This document shows, piece by piece, positions 25,915-34,448 of a stretch of 64,000 nucleotides of DNA (position 1 is the first letter of the stretch; every line of letters starts with the position of its first letter). Under the pieces are notes generated by a model, which searched no databases, had not been told where the DNA came from, and saw only the letters and a list, made by a program, of their open reading frames with translations. A program made the translations under genes and the position numbers. The DNA comes from a bacterium (lineage in GTDB: Bacteria; UBP18; UBA7526). The stretch lies in the NCBI GenBank assembly GCA_030615855.1, contig JAUWYL010000003.1, positions 1 through 64,000 on the forward strand, read 5' to 3'.

Positions 25915-28743
25915 TCACTTCAGTATTTCCTTCGCGGCCCAAACCACGGGTTTGAAATAGAACCTTACCATCTTCTTCAAGGCTTCTTTGTTCCTTATAA
26001 AGTTAGCAACTGGTGGGCTAATTCTGTTATAGAAGGAAATGAAGGCTCTGCCTGCTCTATTGGGCAAAAGATATCTATCCCTGAATTCACAGAGAATTTT
26101 CTCTTCCTCTGCCATCGGTGTTCCATAGGCGGCAGTAGCGATGAGGCAGCCGCCTCCGCCACCTCCTCCGCCTCCGCCTCCGGCAGGGGCGGCGATGGTG
26201 GTGAATTGATAGTAGGAACCACCATTATTATCTGTGGTCTGGTTCTCAACTGTGTCGCTTGAGGTAACCTGATAGTAGTATAGGGTCGAGGAACTTAAAT
26301 TAGAGAGGGTAACGGAGTGAGAAGTGGTCTGGGTGGGATCCTGAGTAGTGGAACCAGGGGGAGTGGTAGTTCCATGCTTCACGATACTATCACTCGCTTC
26401 ATCTGTGGTCCAGGTGATGGTGCAGGTAGTGGAACCAGGAGAGGCGCTGACATTAGTTATTACGGGGTCCTGAGCATCTATGGTAGCGGTGTCGGTTCTC
26501 TCTCCAGGAGGGCTGGCATCAGTATAGGTAGCGGTTATGGTATCTCCGTGGGCTACCTGTAATTCTCCGGTACCCGGAGCCTCCGTAGTCAGGGTTACTG
26601 AGCCTTTGAAGCAATTTGTAGTCCCTCCCGTCTCTTCTAGGATTATGGTCTCCGAATCACCAGTAAGAAAACTGGTCATAACTACTTCATCAGTGGTAAA
26701 ACCAATGTCTGGGGTAGTATCTAAATTAGAATCCCAGAGGGTGATGTTTACTTTGGCAGAACCATTATAAACCCCGGCATCTAAATTGATTAAACCAGTA
26801 GGAACAGGTATATGGAAAGGGGTCTCGGGGTCACCGAAGAGGTTGAGAGCAAAGTAGCACCACCTTATCGCTCCTGTGCTGTCTACAGATCCATCGTTAT
26901 CTTCTTTTGAATCTTGGTTAATCCTGCCCAGATTGGTTATTCCCTCATCGAATAAAGCATCCCAGAACTGGCGGTCGAACCTCTGAGAGGCTCCATTGGT
27001 GCTTCCCTGGACATACCAGCCATACCTTGAATTCCCCACAAAGGCGAAGGCACCATTGGCTTCGGTGGTGAAGTGTTCCAGGATAGAGTCATAATTATAA
27101 TAATAACTACTGCTGGTACTACGATTGTCGAAGGCTCCGCAGTAACAGCCCTGGGTATAGCCAAAGAAGTAATCGGTATTGGTCAAGGCATCGACATCCG
27201 CGTTGTACATCTTCATATCATAGTTTACATTAGCATGGCCCAGATGGTTTATAACGTGAAGGCCATTATTGATATATCCGGTGAGGGTGCTCTTCGACCA
27301 AAAAGCATCGTAATCATAGAGGGTATTGAGATCGCTGAAGAAGGAACAGTCAGTGAAGCCTTTGGTGGTATAGTAATTAATGGAGCCAGTTCGAACCTCT
27401 TCTTTATAATCCCTTCCCCAGGTTGGGTAACTATCCAGTTTTTCAGCGACCATATAAGCGGTGTGGAGATAATCAGTAGTAGCATCCTCATAGGCCAAGG
27501 TCTTCTTGACGAAGTTGGAGAGTTCTGTAGTAGAATCAACGGGCGCTCTTCCCACATAGACCTCAGCGTAGAGGTCGATTTCTCCCCCGTCTACGCCATC
27601 GTTCGATTCCCCATATATTCCATCAGCATCGTTGTCAAACGTTCCATCGAGACAGGCATAGTACATATCGGCCGGAATATCGTTGTCTGCTGGTGTAGGA
27701 GGAGAACTTGACACATAGCCATAGAATCCACGATGGGGAATGATGGGTTCTGCCTCCCTCTCGCCATCGGCACTGCCACCTCCGTCACCGTCCCCAACCA
27801 AGAGGATATAATCGGTAGCCCAACCACCTTCAACCACAGGTTTATTGGCATCGAAGATGAAGTTTCGAATCTTGGTCTGATTGTCCGTTCCTCCATCAGG
27901 ACGGGTTCCGCTATAGTTGGCATATATCCATTCTGTGGTTACGATATTGGTAGTGATTCCGCGATTGTTCTTACTCTGAGTTAAATCCTGGAGATCATAG
28001 GTTCCGGAGTAGTTCTTGAAAGTATCATTGGTAATGATGACATAATCGTAGGGACCTCCTGACAAGAGAGGGCCACCGTCTAAGGCGGTCTTAATGGCCC
28101 GGGAGTAGCTCTTTGTATCTTGAGGATTATTTACTATCTTCCCGATTACTCTTTCATCCTTGGCTAAACCACGGTATAAGGGAGGAGCAGTTATTTCGCG
28201 GACGGGAATAGTCTCTACCTCAATGGTCATATTTTTATAATAGGAGAGCCTTTTCTCTTGAGGGATATATTCCATAGGATGGAGGTTGACGGGTAGGATG
28301 CGATAACCCCTCTTATTCTGTACGGACTTTGGAGTGTGGAGTTTGCCCGGGAAAGGATTCCTGGATTGATATATTCTCTTATCCGGTAGAGTCTTAGATA
28401 CTTTCCCTCTATAACTCAAGGGCACCGGCCTCTGTCCCGGTTCGACGTTATAGGTGCCGGAGAGTTCTATCTTCTGTGCAGGAATAATATTTATTCCCTT
28501 GACCTTTTGGCCAAAGGGGATGAGGACTTTAACTGTCTTTATGGGAAGGACGGGCTCTCCAGGCTCGCCTATAGTGGATGAGCCCTTCATACTTATCCTG
28601 TGGTATTCACCAACCCTGTTAATCTGGGGAGAGGGGAAGGTTATTTCTATTCTGATGGAATTATTCCTTGCCTGCAAATAATAAGTTCCACTACTTAGAA
28701 GTAGCAGACTGATAATTATTACTAGGATGTTAACTATTTTCAC
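25915..28743 (-). CDS. Gingipain-like C25 cysteine protease with CFI-box C-terminus
   Basis: A 942-residue secreted protease with a signal peptide (about 1-26), a C25 propeptide (about 30-215) and a C25 catalytic domain (about 235-640). The catalytic His is in L-G-H-A-N-V (His503) and the Cys in G-C-Y-C-G-A-F-D (Cys533 or Cys535). Beta-sandwich and FN3-like domains follow (about 650-850). After a run of glycines (855-865) comes C-L-I-A-T-A-A-Y-G-T and an R-F-Y-F-K-P-V-V-W-A tail, the CFI-box C-terminal region. Gingipains elsewhere use type IX secretion, but this gene lies inside the T2SS operon and lacks a type IX tail, so T2SS export is likely (inference). A free-standing propeptide gene ends four bases upstream. 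Confidence 0.92.
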   Translation of the reverse strand: MKIVNILVIIISLLLLSSGTYYLQARNNSIRIEITFPSPQINRVGEYHRISMKGSSTIGEPGEPVLPIKTVKVLIPFGQKVKGINIIPAQKIELSGTYNVEPGQRPVPLSYRGKVSKTLPDKRIYQSRNPFPGKLHTPKSVQNKRGYRILPVNLHPMEYIPQEKRLSYYKNMTIEVETIPVREITAPPLYRGLAKDERVIGKIVNNPQDTKSYSRAIKTALDGGPLLSGGPYDYVIITNDTFKNYSGTYDLQDLTQSKNNRGITTNIVTTEWIYANYSGTRPDGGTDNQTKIRNFIFDANKPVVEGGWATDYILLVGDGDGGGSADGEREAEPIIPHRGFYGYVSSSPPTPADNDIPADMYYACLDGTFDNDADGIYGESNDGVDGGEIDLYAEVYVGRAPVDSTTELSNFVKKTLAYEDATTDYLHTAYMVAEKLDSYPTWGRDYKEEVRTGSINYYTTKGFTDCSFFSDLNTLYDYDAFWSKSTLTGYINNGLHVINHLGHANVNYDMKMYNADVDALTNTDYFFGYTQGCYCGAFDNRSTSSSYYYNYDSILEHFTTEANGAFAFVGNSRYGWYVQGSTNGASQRFDRQFWDALFDEGITNLGRINQDSKEDNDGSVDSTGAIRWCYFALNLFGDPETPFHIPVPTGLINLDAGVYNGSAKVNITLWDSNLDTTPDIGFTTDEVVMTSFLTGDSETIILEETGGTTNCFKGSVTLTTEAPGTGELQVAHGDTITATYTDASPPGERTDTATIDAQDPVITNVSASPGSTTCTITWTTDEASDSIVKHGTTTPPGSTTQDPTQTTSHSVTLSNLSSSTLYYYQVTSSDTVENQTTDNNGGSYYQFTTIAAPAGGGGGGGGGGGCLIATAAYGTPMAEEEKILCEFRDRYLLPNRAGRAFISFYNRISPPVANFIRNKEALKKMVRFYFKPVVWAAKEILK

Positions 28744-28747
28744 CTTG

Positions 28748-29392
28748 TTACTTCTCCTTTACTGGATAGGTCGCGATGGCCTGTGGGTTTTCCACCATCT
28801 TCTTAATCCTTTCTCTATCCTCTGGTTTTCCTCTAAATAACGTCGGCTTTGAAGCAGAAATTGTGGTTACCTCTATCTTTATGCTCTCATAATAAGAAAG
28901 TTCTCTTTTTCCCGGAATATATTTTACAGGATGAAGATTGAGAAGAAGTATTTTATATCCTCTCATACTCTGGATTGACTTATTAGAATATAACCTGCCC
29001 GGAAAGGGATGATTAGAACTATAGATTTTATCTTTGAGAAAAGGAAGGGGCACTTTCCCTCGATATCTTAAGGGAACTGGTCTTTGACCGGGTTCTACCA
29101 GATATTTTCCCTTTAAAATCCTTTCCTTTTTAGAAGATACCTTTATTCTCTTCACTTCCTGGCCAAAGGGAATTAGTATCTTGATCGTCTTTACTGGTAA
29201 TACTGGTTCTCCCGGCTGGCCAAGACTGGGCATCCCTTTTATAGTCACCCGGTGATATTCCCTGACCTCAGTAATCGTGGGGGAGGGGAAGTCTATCTCG
29301 ATTCTAATACCATGGTTTCTGATTAATAAAGAATGAAGACCACTTCCCAGAAATATTATACTGACCATGGCTACTATACCGATTTTCCTCAT
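28748..29392 (-). CDS. Free-standing C25 propeptide paralogue
   Basis: The 214-residue exported protein aligns along its whole length with the signal peptide and propeptide of the next gene. Examples are I-R-I-E-I-D-F-P-S-P, then E-Y-H-R-V, and G-Q-P-G-E-P-V-L-P-V-K-T-I-K-I-L-I-P-F-G-Q. It ends at the point where the catalytic domain would begin. A start at 29392 has a GGGGGGAG upstream and fits the signal peptide. It could act as a trans inhibitor or chaperone of the protease, or be what remains of a duplicated protease gene. The open frame and near-perfect operon spacing favour a functional gene. Confidence 0.85.
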   Translation of the reverse strand: MRKIGIVAMVSIIFLGSGLHSLLIRNHGIRIEIDFPSPTITEVREYHRVTIKGMPSLGQPGEPVLPVKTIKILIPFGQEVKRIKVSSKKERILKGKYLVEPGQRPVPLRYRGKVPLPFLKDKIYSSNHPFPGRLYSNKSIQSMRGYKILLLNLHPVKYIPGKRELSYYESIKIEVTTISASKPTLFRGKPEDRERIKKMVENPQAIATYPVKEK

Positions 29393-29421
29393 CTCAAACT
29401 CCCCCCTTTCCCTCACTCATG

Positions 29422-30423
29422 TTACATTACTCTCCAGTATTTTATCTCTAAACTTTTGCCTTGCCTCTCTAAGATGGTCTTTATTCTCTTCCTCGTCTCT
29501 CCCAAGGCCCCTTGAGAAAAGATAGAGAAGGAGTTGCTCTTCACAGTAATGAGAGGGCTAATCTTATTATAGAGTCTATCAACTATTCCGAAGACTTCCT
29601 TTAGGTCTGTAATCTTCTCAAAAGGGCGATCCTCCCGATATTTTACAATCTCTTGGGCCAAACCCTCATCAATATCAGAATGGAGGGCCTGAAGAACAAT
29701 GGAAGGGGCGGTATTGATATTCACCTTACCATCCCCATAGACCGTAAGATAGGAATCCAGGGAGCCTCTTTCCTTTTCTTTTCCATAGAAGACTTCGTCA
29801 TTGAAATCTTTTAGGAGGAAGAGTTCATCTATTGTGTTCAGAGGGCCGTTCTTACAAGGGTAGGGGTTTTCCAGATTAGAGTAATAATCATCCTCTGTCC
29901 CAAAATCCCTCACTTCATCATCCTCATCAAGCCAGTCGCAGATTATATCGACAAGCTCCTTATCGATCTCAAGGACCTCAAATAGCCTCTCTAACATTAC
30001 CTTCTTTTTCTTATCAACCTTACCTTCCTTACCCAAAAGGGAGTTGATATTTATCTTACCACACTCATCTATAATGTGAAAAGTTATCGCTCCTTCCTCC
30101 ATAGCAACCGGTGGCTTGGCTAAAGCCCAATCCTCATCCAAGGAGTCACAACTTAAGTCATCATCATCCCTTAAGAGGAGATAGGCAAAGTTAATCCCAG
30201 AATTCGCCAGATAATAAGATTTGAGGCTATCCCGATAATTTCCCGAGATCTCTGCCTCCACTCTCATGAGATAGTTAAACTCCAAGACCAAAACCGCTAA
30301 GATTGTAATAACCACCAGGGTGAGAACTAAGGCCATCCCTCTTTGAGAATTAATCGGTGAATCGGGGAATCGGTGAATCGGTGATTTTCCCCGTTTCTCC
30401 CTTTCTCCCTGTCTCCGTTTCAT
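29422..30423 (-). CDS. gspK: T2SS minor pseudopilin GspK
   Basis: GspK caps the pseudopilus tip. The 333 residues have a basic leader, the cleavage site G|M-A-L-V-L-T-L-V-V-I-T near residue 30 (GspK lacks the usual phenylalanine), the membrane helix with the N-terminal E of the V-L-E-F-N region, and the long globular domain with D-I-I-C-D-W-L-D-E-D-D. Part of the leader (H-R-F-P-D-S-P-I) is encoded by a GAATCGGTGAATCGG array. Confidence 0.92.
   Translation of the reverse strand: MKRRQGEREKRGKSPIHRFPDSPINSQRGMALVLTLVVITILAVLVLEFNYLMRVEAEISGNYRDSLKSYYLANSGINFAYLLLRDDDDLSCDSLDEDWALAKPPVAMEEGAITFHIIDECGKININSLLGKEGKVDKKKKVMLERLFEVLEIDKELVDIICDWLDEDDEVRDFGTEDDYYSNLENPYPCKNGPLNTIDELFLLKDFNDEVFYGKEKERGSLDSYLTVYGDGKVNINTAPSIVLQALHSDIDEGLAQEIVKYREDRPFEKITDLKEVFGIVDRLYNKISPLITVKSNSFSIFSQGALGETRKRIKTILERQGKSLEIKYWRVM
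30352..30384. repeat. AATCGGTG tandem array inside the gspK leader
   Basis: AATCGGTG, AATCGGGG, AATCGGTG and AATCGGTG follow one another on the plus strand, then a TTTCTCCC array (30390-30417). Both are read as GspK leader-peptide codons. Confidence 0.85.
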
Positions 30424-30437
30424 AACCCACTCTCACT

Positions 30438-31073
30438 TCATTCTTTTACTGTCTCACTCTTTCCTAAGGGGATAAAAGCCACAGTGGAAAGCTCCTTTTC
30501 TGAGAATTTCAAGGTAACCTTAACCGCCTGGGGCAGGCAGGATTCTTCTTTGCTATCCCACTCATCACGCCATTCTTCCCCATCATAATACTTAAACTCC
30601 AAACCCTCTAAGCCTTCTATTAGATTCTCTTTCTCTCCTCCCTCAAGAACATCATCATCCGGCGTTCCATCCTCCCTGCGCCATAGAGAAAGGTTCTTCC
30701 CCTCTTCCTCCGGTTCTGTGAAGTAGCCGATCTCTACCAGATCATACTCCTTGCTATCTTTAAATATTCGCTCATGAGAAGAGGAGATAAAGTCTATCTT
30801 TCCTTCCTCTCCGGCAAACATCACATCCTCACTATCTTCTGAAAAGAAAGAAGAGGTAATTTCATCATTCATCCTGCTTAAGGTGAGTCTTACCATAGAG
30901 AAGGCATCCATCTTTTTCCGGGTATAATTCATAGTATCGATGCTTGAGGCATAGGAAGCGTAGATAATGGTGAGGATGAGGCTAACGATGGCCACGGCAA
31001 TTAATATCTCAACCAAAGTGAAACCATTGCGGGTGAGCCGGTGAGAAAGTGAGAAAGTGAGCTTTTTACTCAT
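30438..31073 (-). CDS. gspJ: T2SS minor pseudopilin GspJ
   Basis: 211 residues with a prepilin site R-N-G|F-T-L-V-E-I-L-I-A-V and a beta-rich C-terminal domain. I start at the ATG at 31073; a GTG at 31097 extends into repeat DNA. AGGTGTG upstream of the ATG, part of a GGCAGGTGTG repeat, can serve as ribosome-binding site. The leader residues L-T-F-S-L-S-H-R-L-T are encoded by a GTGAGAAA array. Confidence 0.92.
   Translation of the reverse strand: MSKKLTFSLSHRLTRNGFTLVEILIAVAIVSLILTIIYASYASSIDTMNYTRKKMDAFSMVRLTLSRMNDEITSSFFSEDSEDVMFAGEEGKIDFISSSHERIFKDSKEYDLVEIGYFTEPEEEGKNLSLWRREDGTPDDDVLEGGEKENLIEGLEGLEFKYYDGEEWRDEWDSKEESCLPQAVKVTLKFSEKELSTVAFIPLGKSETVKE
31032..31062. repeat. GTGAGAAA tandem array inside the gspJ leader
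   Basis: GGTGAGCCGGTGAGAAAGTGAGAAAGTGAGC-type words (about 8-bp period) encode the leader upstream of the prepilin cleavage glycine. A second array (ACACCTGCCTACTTTC, 31080-31112) lies in the spacer behind it. Confidence 0.85.
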
Positions 31074-31117
31074 TTTTACACACCTGCCTACTTTCACACC
31101 TGCCTGCTTTCTCCATT

Positions 31118-31480
31118 TTATTCACGTTTGGCAAGATAAGTAACTACTTCAAGGTTCTTCTCATCCCAGGAGATGGTCAAGGTCACCTTCCTCAAATCTT
31201 CCATAGGAGTCTCGGCCACTCTTTCTCTCCAAGTAAAACCAGGGTACTCCTCTCCAAAGTCCCCTTCTTCTCCTCCTACCTCAGGGAATCCCTCTAATTC
31301 TATCTCAGCCATCTTTCCCTGAGCAAGCAAGGTAGCTAAGGAAAAGTCCTGGGACTCGTTAGCCATACTTATTCCCAGACCATAGGAATGGAGGATAACT
31401 ACTAAAGCAATAGCGATAATGGCTATCGCGATCATCACCTCAATCAGGGTGAAGCCTTTCTTCTTCCACATATCCTTCAT
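31118..31480 (-). CDS. gspI: T2SS minor pseudopilin GspI
   Basis: 120 residues: short leader, prepilin site K-K-K-G|F-T-L-I-E-V-M-I-A, a 20-residue membrane helix and a small C-terminal domain. It overlaps gspH by about 40 bases. Unlike its neighbours its leader is free of repeats. Confidence 0.93.
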   Translation of the reverse strand: MKDMWKKKGFTLIEVMIAIAIIAIALVVILHSYGLGISMANESQDFSLATLLAQGKMAEIELEGFPEVGGEEGDFGEEYPGFTWRERVAETPMEDLRKVTLTISWDEKNLEVVTYLAKRE

Positions 31481-31958
31481 AGACCATAACCTGGCCCATG
31501 GTCCCCTTGACTAATAGGGTCTGGACCTCTTCCTTTTCATTCTGAAGATGGATGATGGATTTGGTAACATAGCCTTTGGGAAAAAAGAGGGTAAAGGCCT
31601 GACCATTATTTATCTTTCCCTCTGGAGTGACGACATCCAGGAATTTGATCCCTTCCGGAAGGGCCTCCCTCCTTCCCAAGACGGTCTTCAACTCCTCGAA
31701 CTCTCCCTCCTCATTCTCCTCTTCTATCCAGTACTCATTCTCATCTAAGTTATAACAGAGACGCAAGCGTTTTCCTGTAGTTGCTGAGCGATCGTGAAGA
31801 TAGCGGATAGTCCCTATCAGTCGCCGGCTTGTGCTCTTCAGATAACCTCCGGATAAGAAAGCCTCCATCCTGGGAAAGGCAATGACCAAAACAGCACTCA
31901 AAACAATGAGAACGATGATTAACTCTATTAAAGTGAAGCCACAAGCTCCAAGCCTCAA
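31440..31958 (-). CDS. gspH: T2SS pseudopilin GspH with a repeat-coded leader
   Basis: 172 residues with the prepilin site A-C-G|F-T-L-I-E-L-I-I-V and a C-terminal GspH domain. No ATG lies close upstream. The in-frame TTG at 31958 gives a seven-residue leader M-R-L-G-A-C-G, which I prefer; a longer frame runs back through repeat DNA to 32144 inside gspG. The codons of this leader (GCTTGTGGCTTGAGGCTTGG) are repeat units, so the leader seems to have been rebuilt from repeat sequence. Confidence 0.85.
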   Translation of the reverse strand: MRLGACGFTLIELIIVLIVLSAVLVIAFPRMEAFLSGGYLKSTSRRLIGTIRYLHDRSATTGKRLRLCYNLDENEYWIEEENEEGEFEELKTVLGRREALPEGIKFLDVVTPEGKINNGQAFTLFFPKGYVTKSIIHLQNEKEEVQTLLVKGTMGQVMVYEGYVEEERLHPD

Positions 31959-32019
31959 GCCACAAGCTTCTTTGTAGCCTGGAGCCTGGAGCCTGTAACC
32001 TGTAGCCTGTAGCCTGTAG
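31938..32019. repeat. CCACAAGCT and GCCTGTAGCCTG arrays at the gspG-gspH junction
   Basis: Plus strand: AGCCACAAGCTCCAAGCCTC, AGCCACAAGC, then AGCCTGGAGCCTGGAGCCTG, AACCTGTAGCCTGTAGCCTG. The array starts right after the gspG stop and reads as the gspH leader. A similar GCCTGTAGCCTGAGGCCTG array lies at 63787-63823. Confidence 0.85.
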
Positions 32020-32022
32020 CCT

Positions 32023-32463
32023 TTACTTCTCCAGTGCCCAGCTCTGGATATCGGCATCATTCCCTTCCCCGCCTTCGGCTCCATCTGCACCATAGGAGAC
32101 AATATCATACTCCTTATTGTGCACCCCAGGTGAGATATAGACATAGGGGTTCCCCCAGGGATCGAAGGGAATCTCTTTGGCCTCTAAGTAGCCCCCCTCC
32201 TTCCAGTTCTTCGTCTCTCTTCCTGTAGTGGGCTTCTCAACCAGGGCCTTCAAGCTCTGCTCTGTTGAAGGATAGAAACCATTATCTAACTTAAAGAGCT
32301 TCAGAGCTCCCTCAAAGTTCTTGATCTGAATGATGGTTGCCGTCCTCTTTGCCTGCTCCTCCCGGCCCATGAATTTAGGCACTACAATGGTGGCCAGGAT
32401 AGCCAGGATGACGATGACGATCATCAATTCAATCAGAGTAAAACCTCTTTCATTTTTTCTCAT
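32023..32463 (-). CDS. gspG: T2SS major pseudopilin GspG
   Basis: GspG forms the pseudopilus shaft. The 146 residues have the site E-R-G|F-T-L-I-E-L-M-I-V, the E5 residue, and the family core (Y-P-S-T-E-Q-S-L-K-A-L and D-P-W-G-N-P-Y-V-Y). The calcium-site region is D-I-V-S-Y-G-A-D-G-A-E-G-G. AGGAGG precedes the ATG. Confidence 0.96.
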   Translation of the reverse strand: MRKNERGFTLIELMIVIVILAILATIVVPKFMGREEQAKRTATIIQIKNFEGALKLFKLDNGFYPSTEQSLKALVEKPTTGRETKNWKEGGYLEAKEIPFDPWGNPYVYISPGVHNKEYDIVSYGADGAEGGEGNDADIQSWALEK

Positions 32464-32484
32464 AAGAACCCTCCTATAATTAAT

Positions 32485-32612
32485 TTGTTAGTTTGCTGGT
32501 TATTTGATACCTTATCAACTTATTAACTTATTAACTTATTAACTTGTTAACTAACCAATTATCCAACTATTTTACTAATCTACCTAATTTACTTAGCCGA
32601 CTTTGTCGGCTA
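32485..32612. repeat. AACTTATTAACTTATT tandem array and an AGCCGACTTTGTCGGCT hairpin
   Basis: Four tandem AACTTATT words follow TTGTTAGTTTGCTGG, then GTTAACTAACC-type words. A hairpin AGCCGACTTTGTCGGCT lies at 32595-32611 against the gspF stop. Confidence 0.8.
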
Positions 32613-33824
32613 TTAGCGGATGGCTTGGCTCATTTCAAAGATAGGTAATAGAATGGCTAAGACGATAAATCCCACCACAAGTCCCATTAAGAGTATAAGA
32701 ATGGGTTCCAAGAGAGCAGTCAGGGTACCAACCGTGGCCTCCACCTCGCTATCATAGGTATCCGCTGCCTTATAGAGTAAATCCTCTAAGTTCCCGCTCT
32801 TCTCTCCAGAGGCGATCATTCTGACCACGATGGGAGGGAAGACCTTATTCCTGGATAAGGGAGCAGCCAGGCTCTCCCCCCTCCTCACGCTCTCCCCCGC
32901 CTCTCCAATGGCTTCTGAGAGAACCCGATTGCCCACGATATTCTTGACAATCTCTAAGGAACTCAAGAGGGGAACCCCGCCAGCCAGAAGGGTAGCTAAG
33001 GTGCGTGAGAACCTGGCCAGGGCGATCCCCTGGTTCAGAGGTCCAAAGAGAGGAACTCTTAGCCTCAGTCGATCGAAGATTTTCCCTCCTCCTTCTGTTT
33101 TGATATATCTCTTCATCCCAAAGATAAAGACAATGACTATTAGTAAGAGAAGCCACCAGTAGCCTTTGAAGAAGTCGCCTAATTTAATCAGGATGATGGT
33201 GGGGAGGGGAAGAGAGGCCTGAAAAGTGGTAAATAGGCTAGTCACCCGAGGAATGACGAAGGTAAAGAGAAAGGATAGAACCAGGATGCCGATGGCCACA
33301 ATGAAGAGGGGGTAGGCTAAAGCAGCCCTTATTCTATTCTCTAAGCGTAGGTGCTTCTCATTATAATCTGCCAAGCGTTCCAGAACAAGTTCTAATGCTC
33401 CGGCACTTTCACCGGCTCTAATCATACTGACATAGAGGCCAGAAAAGACCTTAGGATATTGGCTAAGGGCACTAGAGAGGGTGGAACCTGACTTTACCCT
33501 TTCGCGAACATCAACCAGGGCCTTCTTCAAAGTCTGATTCTCTAACTGCTCGCTCACCCCAGAGAGGGCCTCAGTGAGGGGAAGGCCGGCACTCAATAAA
33601 GTGGCCAGCTGCCGAGTAAGAATGGCTAAATCTCTTATCCTTACCCTCTTAAATATCCTTATCTCTCGTGAGGGAATAAGGGAGGGAAGAGATTCCTTTA
33701 AGGAGGTGAGATGTAAACCTTCTTGATGGAGCTTAGCCCGGGCTTCGGCAGGACTATCGGCATCGATGATTCCCCTCTTCCTCTTTCCCGACTTATCAAG
33801 GGCCTGATACTCAAAGACTGCCAT
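32613..33824 (-). CDS. gspF: T2SS inner-membrane platform protein GspF
   Basis: 403 residues with two GspF domains (about 70-190 and 270-395), each followed by membrane helices. The N-terminus reads F-E-Y-Q-A-L-D-K-S-G-K-R, and A-G-E-S-A-G-A-L and A-S-G-E-K-S-G-N-L are the duplicated domain motifs. It contacts GspE and the pseudopilus. The ribosome-binding site (GAGGGAGAG) belongs to a boundary repeat that recurs without a gene at 35337-35368. An alien nucleotidyltransferase pair separates it from gspE. Confidence 0.95.
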   Translation of the reverse strand: MAVFEYQALDKSGKRKRGIIDADSPAEARAKLHQEGLHLTSLKESLPSLIPSREIRIFKRVRIRDLAILTRQLATLLSAGLPLTEALSGVSEQLENQTLKKALVDVRERVKSGSTLSSALSQYPKVFSGLYVSMIRAGESAGALELVLERLADYNEKHLRLENRIRAALAYPLFIVAIGILVLSFLFTFVIPRVTSLFTTFQASLPLPTIILIKLGDFFKGYWWLLLLIVIVFIFGMKRYIKTEGGGKIFDRLRLRVPLFGPLNQGIALARFSRTLATLLAGGVPLLSSLEIVKNIVGNRVLSEAIGEAGESVRRGESLAAPLSRNKVFPPIVVRMIASGEKSGNLEDLLYKAADTYDSEVEATVGTLTALLEPILILLMGLVVGFIVLAILLPIFEMSQAIR

Positions 33825-33879
33825 CTCTCCCTCGCTGTCGCTCGGAGTAAGATAGTATCAAAGTAGGAAAGTAATGGTT

Positions 33880-33985
33880 GGGAATGGGTAGTAAGTAGTG
33901 AGTCGGGTAGTGAGTAGTGCGGGTGGGGTAAAGAGACCTCACAACTCACCCCCACAACTCGACTCACAACCCATAACTCACCCTC
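33880..33985. repeat. GTAGTGAGTCGG array and CAACTCACCC inverse
   Basis: GGTAGTAAGTAGTGAGTCGG and GTAGTGAGTAGTGCGGG words are mirrored by CTCACAACTCACCC and CAACTCGACTCACAACCC. A closely similar array fills 43005-43110. Confidence 0.8.
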
Positions 33986-34028
33986 ATCCTTTGCTGTTAC
34001 TCTTCTTCTCTTCTTCTTTCCTACTCTC

Positions 34029-34448
34029 CTACCTTTTGGGTTGAGGTAGCATAGATTTTACCCAAGCGAAAAAGCGCTCAGTATGCTTAATTATCTCTAT
34101 TGCTTCTTTCTGGGTAAATAACCGCTCTTCATATTCTATGAGATTTTTCTTAGCGATGACCTTCCGCAGATGTTGAGCATTTCTCCTGGCATCAGGGGTT
34201 TTTATTGATTCGATTAATAAGCGTACTGCTTCTCTATGATCTGGGCTGGTACTTCTCACCTTGCGATAAAAAGTAAGCAGGGCATCGTTAGCAGATATAA
34301 CGCAGTGTACTGCTTCCAACCCTGCTGAATTCCAGTTGCCTTTTTCATAAGCCAATCTCATAGCCCGATGGAAATCCCGAGATTTCCTAAAGTAATTTAG
34401 ATACTCGCCAGGTTCAATCTTTTTGAATTTAGTCTTCTTAGCTATCAA
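34029..34448 (-). CDS. HEPN-like helical protein paired with a nucleotidyltransferase
   Basis: 139 mostly helical residues. It overlaps the nucleotidyltransferase gene by 11 bases and has the size of HEPN partners of minimal nucleotidyltransferases. An R-R-N-A-Q-H (R-x4-H) motif near residue 93 is compatible with HEPN but not in the classic R-N-x3-H-x-Y form. HEPN/MNT pairs can be toxin-antitoxin modules; here that is inference. It sits between gspE and gspF. Confidence 0.6.
   Translation of the reverse strand: MIAKKTKFKKIEPGEYLNYFRKSRDFHRAMRLAYEKGNWNSAGLEAVHCVISANDALLTFYRKVRSTSPDHREAVRLLIESIKTPDARRNAQHLRKVIAKKNLIEYEERLFTQKEAIEIIKHTERFFAWVKSMLPQPKR

Noticed and set aside
26317-27984. Long plus-strand ORFs opposite the C25 protease (for example 27073-27711)
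   Set aside because: They are mirror frames of a gene with clear catalytic motifs and signal peptide. No family features or ribosome-binding sites.
25915-28743. Type IX secretion locus (gingipain-like protease with PorV-like proteins)
   Set aside because: No PorK/L/M/N, SprA or type IX C-terminal domain is seen; the protease has a CFI-box tail and lies in a T2SS operon.
31440-32144. GspH starting at 32144 (234 residues)
   Set aside because: That start lies inside gspG in another frame and would give a leader of about 70 residues read through repeat DNA. TTG 31958 gives a normal seven-residue prepilin leader.
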